DNA of 27,786 nt, from positions 1 to 27,786 of IMG/VR virus record IMGVR_UViG_3300033142_001472; one strand, given 5' to 3'. A program made the position numbers and the translations under genes. Source of the stretch: a virus. How positions within the stretch are numbered: the stretch's first letter is position 1; each line of letters opens with the position of its first letter. Positions 9,102 to 18,169 of the stretch are shown here, one piece after another. The notes below the pieces were generated by a model. It was not told the DNA's origin. It did not search any database and was given only the letters and a program-made list of their open reading frames with translations.

Positions 9102-9370
9102 TATTGTTCCTTTAATTTATCTTTCAATGCTTGTATTTCAGTTCTTAAAAAATCACATTTTTCTTGATTTGCTTTTACGGTATTGACCACTATTTGTTTT
9201 TGTATAGATACGAACTTATTAGCATTTAAGAGCTGGGCTCCAAGAAAACTATTATTCTCTTTTAATGCTTCGTTTTCTTCAATAAGTTTATCAACAGCCA
9301 ACACCAAAGCATTGTGCTGACGTGACAAGTTCTTATGTTTAATTTTTAATTCTGGTAAAGTTATATCCAT
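9101..9370 (-). CDS. Small coiled-coil protein (89 aa)
   Basis: The product is almost entirely helical with heptad-like Leu/Ile/Val spacing (LPELKIKHKNLSRQHNALVL, VDKLIEENEALKENNSFLG, then IQALKDKLKEQ). It lacks a membrane segment. It begins 1 nt after the previous stop and its own TAA overlaps the next ATG (TAATG). The Shine-Dalgarno site is poor, so it may depend on translational coupling. It could act as a trimerising or chaperone-like partner for the spike proteins on either side; this is inference from position. No known family was recognised. Confidence 0.65.
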   Translation of the reverse strand: MDITLPELKIKHKNLSRQHNALVLAVDKLIEENEALKENNSFLGAQLLNANKFVSIQKQIVVNTVKANQEKCDFLRTEIQALKDKLKEQ

Positions 9371-9371
9371 A

Positions 9372-11162
9372 TTAATCCGGTATCAAAAGTACATTAAGAG
9401 TTAACCCATTGTCTTTATCTATAGTTTCTATTATGGGTTGAGTTTTATAAAAAGGAGATATAGAGCTTTTTCTGGCTCTACCAACCATATTTTGATTTGA
9501 AGCTAAAGAGCGTGTATCTGTAACAATTCCACTTACATTGGTTAGCTTATTAAACATAACTTCTGTTGAAACAATAGTTCCAGTTGCCGGAGTTACAGGG
9601 GTATTTTCAACAGCATAATTATATGCGTCAGCCGTGGTTACTGTTATTTGAGCACATATATTATAATCGTCTTGATTTGCTCCAGCTATTCTTACCCAAT
9701 CGTTAGTAACCATCCCATGTCCATTATGAACTACATAGGCTACATCCCCTATTCTCGATACAGTAACTGATTCATGATAATTAAGAGGCCCCAAAGCGTC
9801 CGCAGCTTCAAAAACAACTCTTGCATTTTCTATAACGACACTATCTTTAACATTTTTGACTGTGATTTGAGTGGTAACTGAAGTCCCCAAAAAGGTTACG
9901 GAGCTCCCTTCATATGTTGTAGGATCTGCCCCATTGTTCTTATTAATTGAAATGGCAGAACCAGACGAATTGAGAACATCATAGGTGTTTCCGGAAAAGA
10001 ATAAAGCATTATAAGCGTAGGGAGTTCCAACATCACTGGGCATTTCAATACCAGCTCCCACTGTATTACCAATAAAACTACAATCAATCATATCAATGCT
10101 TTCATTCCATAATACCGCAGCATCAACATTTGAAGTATTAATAAAAAAGCAGCTTTCAACACTCGCATCGTCAGGATCAACTTGACCGCAAGCCTCAAAA
10201 CTACATCCCAAAATTTCAACATCTGTAGTTGCCCCAGGGAAAGTTATAGCGCCAGACCCATAAACAGTGCAGCCGTATAGTTTAAAGTTATCAACATCTA
10301 CGTCAGACCCATCTATAATAAATTTTGGAGTCTGTGCTGATGATTGAACCCGGATAATACAGCCTTTAATTCCAGCAGTTCCAACCTTTTCACCTAATAT
10401 AAACTCCGTTAATCCTGTACCATTATCAACTACTGTAAATCCATATAACGATGTATTAACCGGCCTGTCTTCAAACACTAACACCTGAGACAAATCTTCA
10501 AATTCACAAGCGTTTACGCCTGCTGCATCACCAAATATTATGGAGCCATTGAGATAAAAAATACCTCCGATTTTTCGTATAATACCCCAGCCGTTTGTAG
10601 TATCTTCGTCTTCAGCTAAAATGTCGTCAAAATCAATAGCTCCACCAGCACCATTATCCCCATAAACTATTAATCCATCACCGGCATAAATATGGTCAAT
10701 CCAGGTGTTTTGTGCTTTTTTAGAGCCGGTTGTCAGGTTGACTCTGATGCCAAGGGTTGTAATAGTTGTCATGGTGGGCTTAGTCCCAGAAGAGACAGCA
10801 GCCGATAAATCAACAACAAGATTATACCACCCCCCAAGATAAGTTGTGCTTCCACTAACATTCCAATAACCCGTATTTGCCCCATCACTCAAATATACCT
10901 GGATACCACCATTAGCGTCTGTATCCAACTCTTTGAGTGCTGAACACATAAACCACATTCTAAGATGCGTGGTTCCAGACAAATCCTCGGTAACGGATAT
11001 TTCAGAATCATTGGCTCCGGAATCTATAAATTCAAACCCTATACATTGCAGGCCCTCTTTAAAAAAATCAGTTACATCTGACGGGGTACTGCCTGTCCAA
11101 TCATTTTCATTCTCACAAAGATTGATTGCATTATATCCGCTAAGACTTACTGATAGTGCCAT
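9372..11162 (-). CDS. Tail spike-like protein with carbohydrate-binding and beta-helix regions
   Basis: The 596-residue protein starts MALSVSLSGYNAINLCENEN. Residues ~1-170 look like a jelly-roll carbohydrate-binding domain (HLRMWFMCSALKELDT, GGWYNLVVDLSAAV, TTITTLGIRVNLTTG). Residues ~200-410 show short repeated strands with periodic Cys, Gly and Asn (FKLYGCTVYGSGAITFPGAT, VEILGCSFEACGQV, DMIDCSFIGNTVGAGIEM), as in right-handed parallel beta-helices of tailspikes. The C-terminal ~150 residues are beta-rich. ATG overlaps the upstream TAA and AAGGA lies 6 nt before it. No classical lyase or hydrolase catalytic motif is identifiable by eye. It is probably a host-recognition or structural spike. 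Confidence 0.6.
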   Translation of the reverse strand: MALSVSLSGYNAINLCENENDWTGSTPSDVTDFFKEGLQCIGFEFIDSGANDSEISVTEDLSGTTHLRMWFMCSALKELDTDANGGIQVYLSDGANTGYWNVSGSTTYLGGWYNLVVDLSAAVSSGTKPTMTTITTLGIRVNLTTGSKKAQNTWIDHIYAGDGLIVYGDNGAGGAIDFDDILAEDEDTTNGWGIIRKIGGIFYLNGSIIFGDAAGVNACEFEDLSQVLVFEDRPVNTSLYGFTVVDNGTGLTEFILGEKVGTAGIKGCIIRVQSSAQTPKFIIDGSDVDVDNFKLYGCTVYGSGAITFPGATTDVEILGCSFEACGQVDPDDASVESCFFINTSNVDAAVLWNESIDMIDCSFIGNTVGAGIEMPSDVGTPYAYNALFFSGNTYDVLNSSGSAISINKNNGADPTTYEGSSVTFLGTSVTTQITVKNVKDSVVIENARVVFEAADALGPLNYHESVTVSRIGDVAYVVHNGHGMVTNDWVRIAGANQDDYNICAQITVTTADAYNYAVENTPVTPATGTIVSTEVMFNKLTNVSGIVTDTRSLASNQNMVGRARKSSISPFYKTQPIIETIDKDNGLTLNVLLIPD

Positions 11163-11428
11163 TATAAATCCTTACCATGTTTAACAATTCTGTTATTTTC
11201 CCAAGTATCAAGAAAATAGAAACCGCAATGTGGATACAGTATAGGCGGAGCTTGTGGAAACCTATCACATACTCCAGGTTTGTTTTTATAAATAGCGCAG
11301 ACCGCCATCCCCTCTTTAGTATATGATAAATGCTCTGGACATACTCGTGATTCACAGCACCATCCGCACCTATTGCATTGACCTTGCCTTACATACCTTA
11401 GTTTATGCGTCTGAGATTCTTGAAGCAA
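11162..11428 (-). CDS. CxxCxxCC cysteine-cluster protein (YkgJ/UPF0153-like)
   Basis: The start is taken as TTG 11428 (88 aa), because GGAGG lies exactly 8 nt before it; no ATG, GTG or TTG follows in frame before the cluster. The gene overlaps the upstream gene by 26 bases. The core is QCNRCGWCCES, followed by CPEHL, CAIYKNKPGVCDRFP and HCGFYF. This Cys spacing and the 'IY..kP..C..FP' block are the mark of the YkgJ-type zinc/iron-chelating family. Partner and role are unknown; members are cytoplasmic and often of uncharacterised function. It is unusual between two large structural genes. A metal- or Fe-S-binding accessory for virion protein maturation is one guess. Confidence 0.7.
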   Translation of the reverse strand: MLQESQTHKLRYVRQGQCNRCGWCCESRVCPEHLSYTKEGMAVCAIYKNKPGVCDRFPQAPPILYPHCGFYFLDTWENNRIVKHGKDL

Positions 11429-13334
11429 CAGCACTTCCTCCAGTTGTATTAAGGGTACCGTTTGATTCATATGTTTTAATAGGAGTTGCACCGCCATCCC
11501 TTACTCGGATTCTAAGTGACCGAATAGCGTCAAATTGTAATGTGAAATCTTCCGTATCGGAACCGGCCACCTTATCTATAAAAGCAAGAACTACTCCATT
11601 AGCAATGGAAGCATCCGCAGGAGAAAGAAAACTTGTTGAGCCTATTGTAAATTCATCATCACTATCATGAGATGTATAGGGTACATACTTAATTACACCG
11701 TTATCTAATGTAATTCTAAGAGTCCCTGTTGCGGGAGCATCTGCTGGAATATTCCCTGCCCCAACATCAACAGTAGTTTCAGATGCCGTTGTCAAAGCAA
11801 CAGCAAGGGTCATTTCATCCCAATCAAAAGCATCTCCGGTATCTTTCTTGCATATTAAAATTCTATCTTCACCAGAAACAAGACCAGAAAGAGTAAAAGT
11901 TACATTATTAGGAGGTGTGCGCTCAGTATTCGTTAAGTCAAATACTCGGTCTGTTGAAGCTAAATCATCAGCATCGATACCAATTCCATAAGCCCCAATC
12001 AACGAACCCGTATAAGAACCAAGGAAAGTTTTTGGTACTGTGCGAGCCGTAACTGACCCTGCTACATCGCAAGTCTGACCTGATGTTCTTCCTCTTAGTT
12101 CTAAGTTATCAACGGGTGCAACACCCTGTATAACCTGTATATATTGATTATCACTTGCGGCATCCTCGCCTAAAAGTATTCCCTGGCCTCCACCAATATC
12201 ATCCTTAACAATAGTGGTAGCAATGTCTGCATAGACACCAGATGGGTCGGAAGCTTTTTGGATCACATCGTCATCAGCCAATGCGGTGGTTATATCTTCA
12301 AGGGCTACTTTCATTTGTGTAGAACCGTTATCATAACCGATTTTGCCACCGTTTATAATAACCCCTGCTCGTCTAAAGACAACATAGTCATCAGCGGCAA
12401 AAGCTCCGTTTAAACCATCATATGTGATATCAGTTCCCCATACAAGTATTTCATCTTCCGTAAACGCACCAGATCCAGCATCATATCCGTAACTATGGGT
12501 AATGCCTAAAAAGAGTTCGCCATCAATTCCATGGACACTTGCCGCCGGAGAATCGTTACCACAGATTTCCTTAATCCAATTCCAAAGAGCTTTCATTCCA
12601 AGAGTGTTCGTATTGTATGTCCACTTAGAATAATATGGCTGCGCTCCGTCACCATTATTAATATCTATTGTTTGCCAACCTTCAGCATTGGTAGGTATGT
12701 CACCGCCCGCCCATGCCTGAACAGTCCCGATAGCAATATTATTCTGAGCGTCAGGAGTCGTACCTAAAGCCCCGGTTGCTTCGCCCTGACTCAAGGTAAC
12801 ATTAAAGAAATCGTAGGAGTCCCCCCAAGAACGAGCTTGAACAACACACTTCTTTTGATTAATATCGGCTCCGGCCACCCTGGATTTAACAAGAATACGC
12901 ATAAGGATACCATCTACAGCACTCCCATTATATCCACCACCAGATTGATCCCCCCAGAAAGGAGACGATCCATCATACAGGATTCCGTCCTGAATCACTT
13001 GAATTTGAGTAGTGGAGTTATTAACCGCGCCCCAAATAATTAAACCAGAATAAAGAGTATCCCCACCATCCTGTTTAACAGAACCTCCATAAAAATACTC
13101 AGCAGCATCATCGTCGATATTATAATTATTAATCAGTTCAATGATAGTATCAAACGATTTTTCTGAGGGCGTGTCACTTGTAATATCCACATAATCATCC
13201 GCAGTTGCCGGATTTTCGTCATCTGCAAGGTCTTGTAAAAACCGATGTAGTTCTAAAACAGTATAATGGTTTGCATTAGCTGAGTGTCTAATATCTCCAT
13301 TAACTGCTACTGTAAAATCGTCAGCGATTGCCAT
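11403..13334 (-). CDS. Large virion structural protein of environmental-phage family
   Basis: This acidic, beta-rich protein of 643 residues starts AIADDFTVAVNGDIRHSANA and continues HYTVLELHRFLQDLADDENP, then DDYVDITSDTPSEKSFDTII. I recognise this opening from uncultured marine phage proteins of unknown function. GGAG lies 7 nt before the ATG. No catalytic motif or signal peptide is visible. Asp-rich strands (ITYDGLNGAFAADDYVVFRR) and a C-terminal barrel-like part (LRIRVRDGGATPIKTYES) suggest an extended surface or spike protein. It is followed by another long beta protein at 9372-11162, and the two may form one appendage. Family recall is from memory. Confidence 0.6.
   Translation of the reverse strand: MAIADDFTVAVNGDIRHSANANHYTVLELHRFLQDLADDENPATADDYVDITSDTPSEKSFDTIIELINNYNIDDDAAEYFYGGSVKQDGGDTLYSGLIIWGAVNNSTTQIQVIQDGILYDGSSPFWGDQSGGGYNGSAVDGILMRILVKSRVAGADINQKKCVVQARSWGDSYDFFNVTLSQGEATGALGTTPDAQNNIAIGTVQAWAGGDIPTNAEGWQTIDINNGDGAQPYYSKWTYNTNTLGMKALWNWIKEICGNDSPAASVHGIDGELFLGITHSYGYDAGSGAFTEDEILVWGTDITYDGLNGAFAADDYVVFRRAGVIINGGKIGYDNGSTQMKVALEDITTALADDDVIQKASDPSGVYADIATTIVKDDIGGGQGILLGEDAASDNQYIQVIQGVAPVDNLELRGRTSGQTCDVAGSVTARTVPKTFLGSYTGSLIGAYGIGIDADDLASTDRVFDLTNTERTPPNNVTFTLSGLVSGEDRILICKKDTGDAFDWDEMTLAVALTTASETTVDVGAGNIPADAPATGTLRITLDNGVIKYVPYTSHDSDDEFTIGSTSFLSPADASIANGVVLAFIDKVAGSDTEDFTLQFDAIRSLRIRVRDGGATPIKTYESNGTLNTTGGSAVASRISDA
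11437..11441 (-). promoter_or_regulatory. Shine-Dalgarno site fixing a TTG start
   Basis: GGAGG on the minus strand, inside the end of the 643-residue gene, lies 8 nt before TTG 11428. It is the best candidate signal for starting the cysteine-cluster protein. Confidence 0.6.
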
Positions 13335-13352
13335 GATAAATCTCCCTTGTAA

Positions 13353-13808
13353 TTATTTATTTTTATTTGTTTTTTTCACGATCATTTCTGCCAGCGTTTG
13401 CAATTCTTGTGTCCTGTCCTTTTGTATCATACCCTCAACCCGTGTCATTGTTGCAACCAAATCCTTTTCGGCCCTTATCCTGGCTTTATCCATTCCTTTT
13501 AGTTGGGTATTTATATTTCCGACTTCTATTTTCATTTCATCAATCTTTTTGCAATAAGTAGCCTGAAACCTTCTACAATCATCCACATGTTGATAGCGGG
13601 CAGTACCATCCCTACTGTATATTTCATGCTTTTTAACGGTGCTGGCTATATCTACGGCTGTAACCTCTTGTTTGTGAGATTGCTTTTCTACTTTCGACAT
13701 CCTTTTTGCCAGCGCAGGAATCTTATATTTTATAGTTACAGCTACGGCTAAAACAAAAGCTCCAGCCGCCAAAGCTGCCGGTGTCCAATGGGCAATCGTT
13801 CATTGCAT
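13353..13808 (-). CDS. Membrane-anchored coiled-coil protein with in-frame UGA at codon 3
   Basis: The operon-style start is ATG 13808, overlapping the upstream TAA (TAATG) with GAGG 8 nt before it. It reads M-Q-stop(TGA 13800-13802)-TIAHWTPAALAAGAFVLA and then stays open for the full protein. Residues ~8-27 form one membrane helix (AALAAGAFVLAVAVTIKY). A charged coiled-coil region follows with DDCRRFQATYCKKIDEMK and a Lys/Asn tail. Without readthrough, translation would have to begin at ATT 13796 or TTG 13772, neither with a Shine-Dalgarno site; TTG would remove part of the helix. Such architecture resembles an inner-membrane spanin or holin-associated protein, but I cannot assign it. It may be a nonsense variant. 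Confidence 0.6.
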
Positions 13809-14143
13809 TATTTAATCCTCTTTAGGGTTGCATTTTTAATCAAATCTTTTGCGTCCCTGCTGGTGACAGTAACCTCCCATTCCATAGGTGGCTCCACTTC
13901 TGGATAAGGTGGTATGGTAATCACCGGTGCCTCCATTGTAACAACCGGCATTGGAGTGCTGCGGGACAAATGCAAAATAACACTATCTACCAGCTTTCCG
14001 GTTTGTTCGTTTGCCTCAGATAGCTGGCTGACCGCGTTCTGTACTGTTATAATTAATGGATCTATAGCCTTTTTTGTTTTCTTGGCAGCTTTGGGTTGAA
14101 CCGCACCAGATTCTTTCCCATTATCTTTTAAAAAGAGTTTCAT
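13808..14143 (-). CDS. Hypothetical small protein (111 aa)
   Basis: I use ATG 14143, which overlaps the upstream TGA (ATGA) and has GGAG 11 nt before it. A GTG at 14155 lies inside the giant gene and has its Shine-Dalgarno site directly abutting. The protein starts KLFLKDNGKESGAVQPKAAK with a Lys-rich disordered head. A short helix follows (IITVQNAVSQLSEANEQTGK), then a Pro-rich beta segment (PVVTMEAPVITIPPYPEVEP) and a basic tail. I do not recognise the family. It sits between the GGDEF giant and a membrane-anchored coiled-coil protein, so it may be a small virion or lysis-region component. Confidence 0.6.
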   Translation of the reverse strand: MKLFLKDNGKESGAVQPKAAKKTKKAIDPLIITVQNAVSQLSEANEQTGKLVDSVILHLSRSTPMPVVTMEAPVITIPPYPEVEPPMEWEVTVTSRDAKDLIKNATLKRIK

Positions 14144-17100
14144 GTTTTCAGGCACTCCATTAACGAATAAAATTCGTTGACATTTTCTTCCATATCAGAG
14201 AAAGCTTCCCGCGCTGGCTCCTCTGTTTCGGTCATCTCTCCAGTCTCAGGATCCATATATCGCACCGTAGCCGTTTCGTCCATGGGCATAAATTCCATAT
14301 TCTCACGAACAAATTTAGCTTTGCGCGATTTAACCGTAGGGGCCTCCTCTGGCGACGGAAGGGTCTCAGCCAGAACCACATCAGGGGTTACAAGTTTGGG
14401 CGGTGGTGCTGGCAACTGAGGGCGCACAGGAGCCTTTTTGGGGGTTGGCACAACCTTGAGCTTTACAGGTTTGACAGCTTCTCCTCTTTTCGAGGCTACC
14501 GCAGGGATTATTTCAGCTTCAACAGCCAAAGGTACTGGTGCAACTCCAGCCTCGGTCGCTGGCACCACCCCCAACTGCTCATTGGGCAGGTACTCTTGAG
14601 CTTGCTGGAGCGCACCAGAACTTACGGCAAAGGCCAACGTACTGGGTGACATCCCGATATCTTCAGCCTCATAGGCTAATTCTTCCAAAATGAAATTCCA
14701 GGCATTTGTATCAGGTAGGGCCGGGCTTTTAGACAAACGATGAACCTGAGCCATAGTCCAAACAACAGCGTCTTCAACAGTGTCTTCAGGTGTCCACTGA
14801 GGGTTGACTCCAGTCAACCCGACATCAACAACCTGTTCATCTATTGAGACAGGTTTGGCTTGGCCAAGACTCCTGCCCACTTGTTCATTCTCTCTGGCTT
14901 GGGAAGCCAGAAGGCCCTCGCCTTTTTGACTCCACCCGACTGGGAGATAATTGACTTCAACTCTTGTCCCAGGGATCCTTGCTCTGGTGGGTTTCTCTTT
15001 ACCTTCCTCAACGATGGTTGCGTATTCCGCTGGGAGTCCATCTTTGATTTTTTCGGCAGCTGATATCGCATTAGATACTGTACCTCCCGTGGCTGACGTA
15101 AAAGCCAGTCCATTAAGTTGATAATGTATGTTGTCGTCTTTTCCTAAGAAATCAAAAATTATTTGAGATGCTGAATCTTTAACAGCAAGACGTAAAGTTT
15201 CAAGTTCGTCCCTGCTGACAGAATCCCTGTCAATTCCGCTGACTCCGTATTCGTCACCACCCATACGGTACAGCTTAACCCTATCGGTAATTCCAGTGGT
15301 TTCAGCTGCTTCAGTCATAGCCTGGCCCATCAGAGCCAATGCCTGATCACCCATGGCATGTCCACCGACAACCCTTTCGCCGGTCGGCAGCATACCTTCC
15401 TTGGTCATGTCGTTATAATATTTAAGCCCATCCACATCGATAGATACAAAAGGAACGTCCGCACCAAATTCTTCTTTATGCAACTCCAGAGCGTTTCTGT
15501 TTAATAATCCGGTAAGAACGTCTACGGTGGCAAACTTTCTGGTAAATTCCAGAGCCTCAGTTCTTTCAGCCGGAGTCATCTTGTCAATGTCGGCTGTCAT
15601 TTGCCAGTTTTCACGACGCTCAAGACCGCTACGATTGTCTTCTTCAACCGGCACTTCCGTTTGACGACGATCATCCCCTTCTCGAATCGCATCCGGATTT
15701 TCGAAAAACTCCGCCAGCTCAGGAAGCTTATTGGCAAAATCTTCTTCCATTTGGGCATTGGAATAAACATTCGTTAATTGATGCAACGGCTCAATATCTT
15801 CAATACCTGGCAGCGTCCTGGGTGCGTCTGTAATCCCTTGCGGGCCACCAATATCATACATAGTCTGCCAGTAGTTGTTACGTTTAACACCCACAACATT
15901 AAGTTCGTCTGAAGGTGGAATCTGGATCCGGTCGGTTAACGAATCTAAAACCATGTTGCCGGCTCCATCGTCTTCCGATACCACAGTATATTTATCCCAG
16001 CTGTATCCATCACCCTCAATCGCTGCCTGATCACCCAGCTCCAAAGAATCAGCCTGGACAGCAGTCCCAAGGATCTCATATCCATCTGATTCCAGTTGGG
16101 CAATCTCGCCACCCAGAAACAACTCGGGATCCGACGCTTTCATAGCCTGGGCAATTCCCATGATATGGTCAGATATAGCTAACTGACGTGCGGTTAATAG
16201 TTTGCCGGTGTCCAGCTTATCGGTCAGGTCGAAAAAATCTTTTCGGTTAAGGCCGTATTTAAACTCCTCTTTCTTTTCCTGCATCTCGCGCACGGGAATC
16301 TTCTTGTCCGGTTCAATAACCGTCTTGCCGCTTTTATCTTTTTTAATTCGTGAATCCCGATACCTGATAGTAAACGGTTCTTTAAACCATCCAGGATAAC
16401 TGGATCCATATCCGTGCGCCATACCTTCTGCAAGATTTAGATTTCCAGCTTCATCTATAAAGGTTACACCCTTCGGTTCGGCAGATCCAAGTTGTTCGGC
16501 CATCATGCTATAGGCAGCCCGCAAATCCGGTGGAATCTGGCTGCGATCAACAAAGTAAAAATCAGACAAGGTTCCCAGCAAATTAGCCCGCCGGTCATAT
16601 TCTTCACGGGTTAAACCAATTGGCTCTATACCACTGAAAGCAGGACGGTCAGGGATACCGTTGCCCCTAATGATACCGATCTGTTCCATTGCTCCTTCGT
16701 ATTGATCTTGCGTTTGGACCAATCCCAGATCCTGGAGTATGCGCTCTTTTTGGATGTCGTCTAAGTTGGGCTGGCGTGTAAAAACGTCGTTGCCGACTAT
16801 GCGAAGCGTTTTTGCAAATTCATCAGCAGCTTCCAGCGCTCGCTCTTGCCGGTTTTCAATTTCAACAGGATTATCCGGCATAGCAGCATTTATCTCAGCA
16901 AACCGTTCTCGGAAATTGGACTTCAAAAAAACCTGCTGTTGTTCCGGGGTCATCATATCCAGATGGGCTTGAGTCACTGAAGACGCCTTTCTGTTTGGCA
17001 CACGTCTGGAAATAATATCGTTATCAGAAAAAGGTACAAAGTCACCTTCGTCTGCTGCCTCCATAGCCGGACCTTTGCCAAGCTTATCTTCTTCCATTCG

Positions 17101-18156
17101 AAGTCGGTGATATCTTTCGTCTTCCTCTTTCTTCGTAGCCCTATCTGTTTTCCTCTGCTTCCTGGCAGCAACTGCACCAAAGGGAGCAAAAAGCAACGAC
17201 CATGGAGCTGTTAGTGTGCCTTCATACATGCCCTGCTTGGTGGTTTCCCATAAGCTATCTTTAAATAGTTCCGCCCGTTTCCACAGGTCTTTGTCTGGAT
17301 TAGTAGCAAAGATATTAATAAAGGAATCAGGATAGGCTTGTGCCCATTCAGTCAGGAACTCTGTACCAACAACCTGGCCAAGAGATTTAAGACCTTCAAG
17401 CATCGGCATCCGGAGCTTAAACTTATTCATGGCATGTAAAAACGGCACCATCTCTAAAGCGCCCTGGACAACAGCATTGCCAAGTGACCAATAATAAGCA
17501 TCTTCCGGCGGTGTGCCTTCCTGAATCAAACCGTCATAAGTGCCACCCAGGATCTGCATACCGATCATTCCAAAACCAGCCCATGGTCCACCAACTGCTG
17601 AAGCCAGTATCATAGATCCAATCTGGGGCCCTACCGATACCAACCCCTCAAACCAGTTATGGGTTTCCAGCCCTCTGGGATCTGCCTTAAGATATTCAGA
17701 CTCAGCCAGCATAGACAAAGCCATCTCGTGGTTTTCATCCATGGCCATAATGCCGGGACCAAATTTGGTAATTGTATCTGCCAGAGCTTTAACCGCTGTG
17801 CTTTCGGTATAATAAGGAACATACTTTTGTTTCATCCGGTTGAGCCATTCAGAAGTTGATAATGCACCAATGGCCATGTTGCGACCAACATCTTTGGTAT
17901 GGGCACCCAGGATTTCTCCCAGCCGTTGTGTATGTTCAGAACCCCATTCCTTACTGGTAGTCATAATCTCCCAGGGGTTTAACTCAACAGGAGGATGTTT
18001 TTCGGGCCTGTCTTCATCGTAAGAATCAATACCCTTGTAAAATTCCTCTATTGGCCGCGGTGTCTCTCCGGACAACAAACGCGAAAACATCGGGTCGTCA
18101 TCATCTTCGTAAAGACCACTACCGGCATAAGCTAAAATATCGTCGTTAATTCCCAT
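14140..18156 (-). CDS. Giant internal virion protein with GGDEF domain
   Basis: This is a 1338-residue protein. Residues ~170-240 hold Gly/Ala-rich hydrophobic stretches (IGSMILASAVGGPWAGFGMI) that could cross membranes during ejection. A basic/acidic linker lies near 335-375. Residues ~870-1050 form a GGDEF domain: DVLTGLLNR, then D907-V-D909-G-L-K912, N915-D916, GHAMGD (D937), and GGDEY at 966-970. The metal, guanine and catalytic positions known from diguanylate cyclases such as PleD are all retained. The product-inhibition RxxD site is absent: residues 957-960 are TDRV. A Pro-rich linker lies near 1210-1290. The Shine-Dalgarno site is weak. The stop overlaps the next start as ATGA. The domain is clear; whether it makes c-di-GMP is unknown. 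Confidence 0.75.
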   Translation of the reverse strand: MGINDDILAYAGSGLYEDDDDPMFSRLLSGETPRPIEEFYKGIDSYDEDRPEKHPPVELNPWEIMTTSKEWGSEHTQRLGEILGAHTKDVGRNMAIGALSTSEWLNRMKQKYVPYYTESTAVKALADTITKFGPGIMAMDENHEMALSMLAESEYLKADPRGLETHNWFEGLVSVGPQIGSMILASAVGGPWAGFGMIGMQILGGTYDGLIQEGTPPEDAYYWSLGNAVVQGALEMVPFLHAMNKFKLRMPMLEGLKSLGQVVGTEFLTEWAQAYPDSFINIFATNPDKDLWKRAELFKDSLWETTKQGMYEGTLTAPWSLLFAPFGAVAARKQRKTDRATKKEEDERYHRLRMEEDKLGKGPAMEAADEGDFVPFSDNDIISRRVPNRKASSVTQAHLDMMTPEQQQVFLKSNFRERFAEINAAMPDNPVEIENRQERALEAADEFAKTLRIVGNDVFTRQPNLDDIQKERILQDLGLVQTQDQYEGAMEQIGIIRGNGIPDRPAFSGIEPIGLTREEYDRRANLLGTLSDFYFVDRSQIPPDLRAAYSMMAEQLGSAEPKGVTFIDEAGNLNLAEGMAHGYGSSYPGWFKEPFTIRYRDSRIKKDKSGKTVIEPDKKIPVREMQEKKEEFKYGLNRKDFFDLTDKLDTGKLLTARQLAISDHIMGIAQAMKASDPELFLGGEIAQLESDGYEILGTAVQADSLELGDQAAIEGDGYSWDKYTVVSEDDGAGNMVLDSLTDRIQIPPSDELNVVGVKRNNYWQTMYDIGGPQGITDAPRTLPGIEDIEPLHQLTNVYSNAQMEEDFANKLPELAEFFENPDAIREGDDRRQTEVPVEEDNRSGLERRENWQMTADIDKMTPAERTEALEFTRKFATVDVLTGLLNRNALELHKEEFGADVPFVSIDVDGLKYYNDMTKEGMLPTGERVVGGHAMGDQALALMGQAMTEAAETTGITDRVKLYRMGGDEYGVSGIDRDSVSRDELETLRLAVKDSASQIIFDFLGKDDNIHYQLNGLAFTSATGGTVSNAISAAEKIKDGLPAEYATIVEEGKEKPTRARIPGTRVEVNYLPVGWSQKGEGLLASQARENEQVGRSLGQAKPVSIDEQVVDVGLTGVNPQWTPEDTVEDAVVWTMAQVHRLSKSPALPDTNAWNFILEELAYEAEDIGMSPSTLAFAVSSGALQQAQEYLPNEQLGVVPATEAGVAPVPLAVEAEIIPAVASKRGEAVKPVKLKVVPTPKKAPVRPQLPAPPPKLVTPDVVLAETLPSPEEAPTVKSRKAKFVRENMEFMPMDETATVRYMDPETGEMTETEEPAREAFSDMEENVNEFYSLMECLKT

Positions 18157-18169
18157 ATTATTGTCCCGT

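Noticed and set aside
16974-17189. 71-codon minus-strand frame inside the GGDEF giant gene
   Set aside because: It is a frame-shifted shadow of a Lys/Glu-rich linker in the real protein with no ribosome site.
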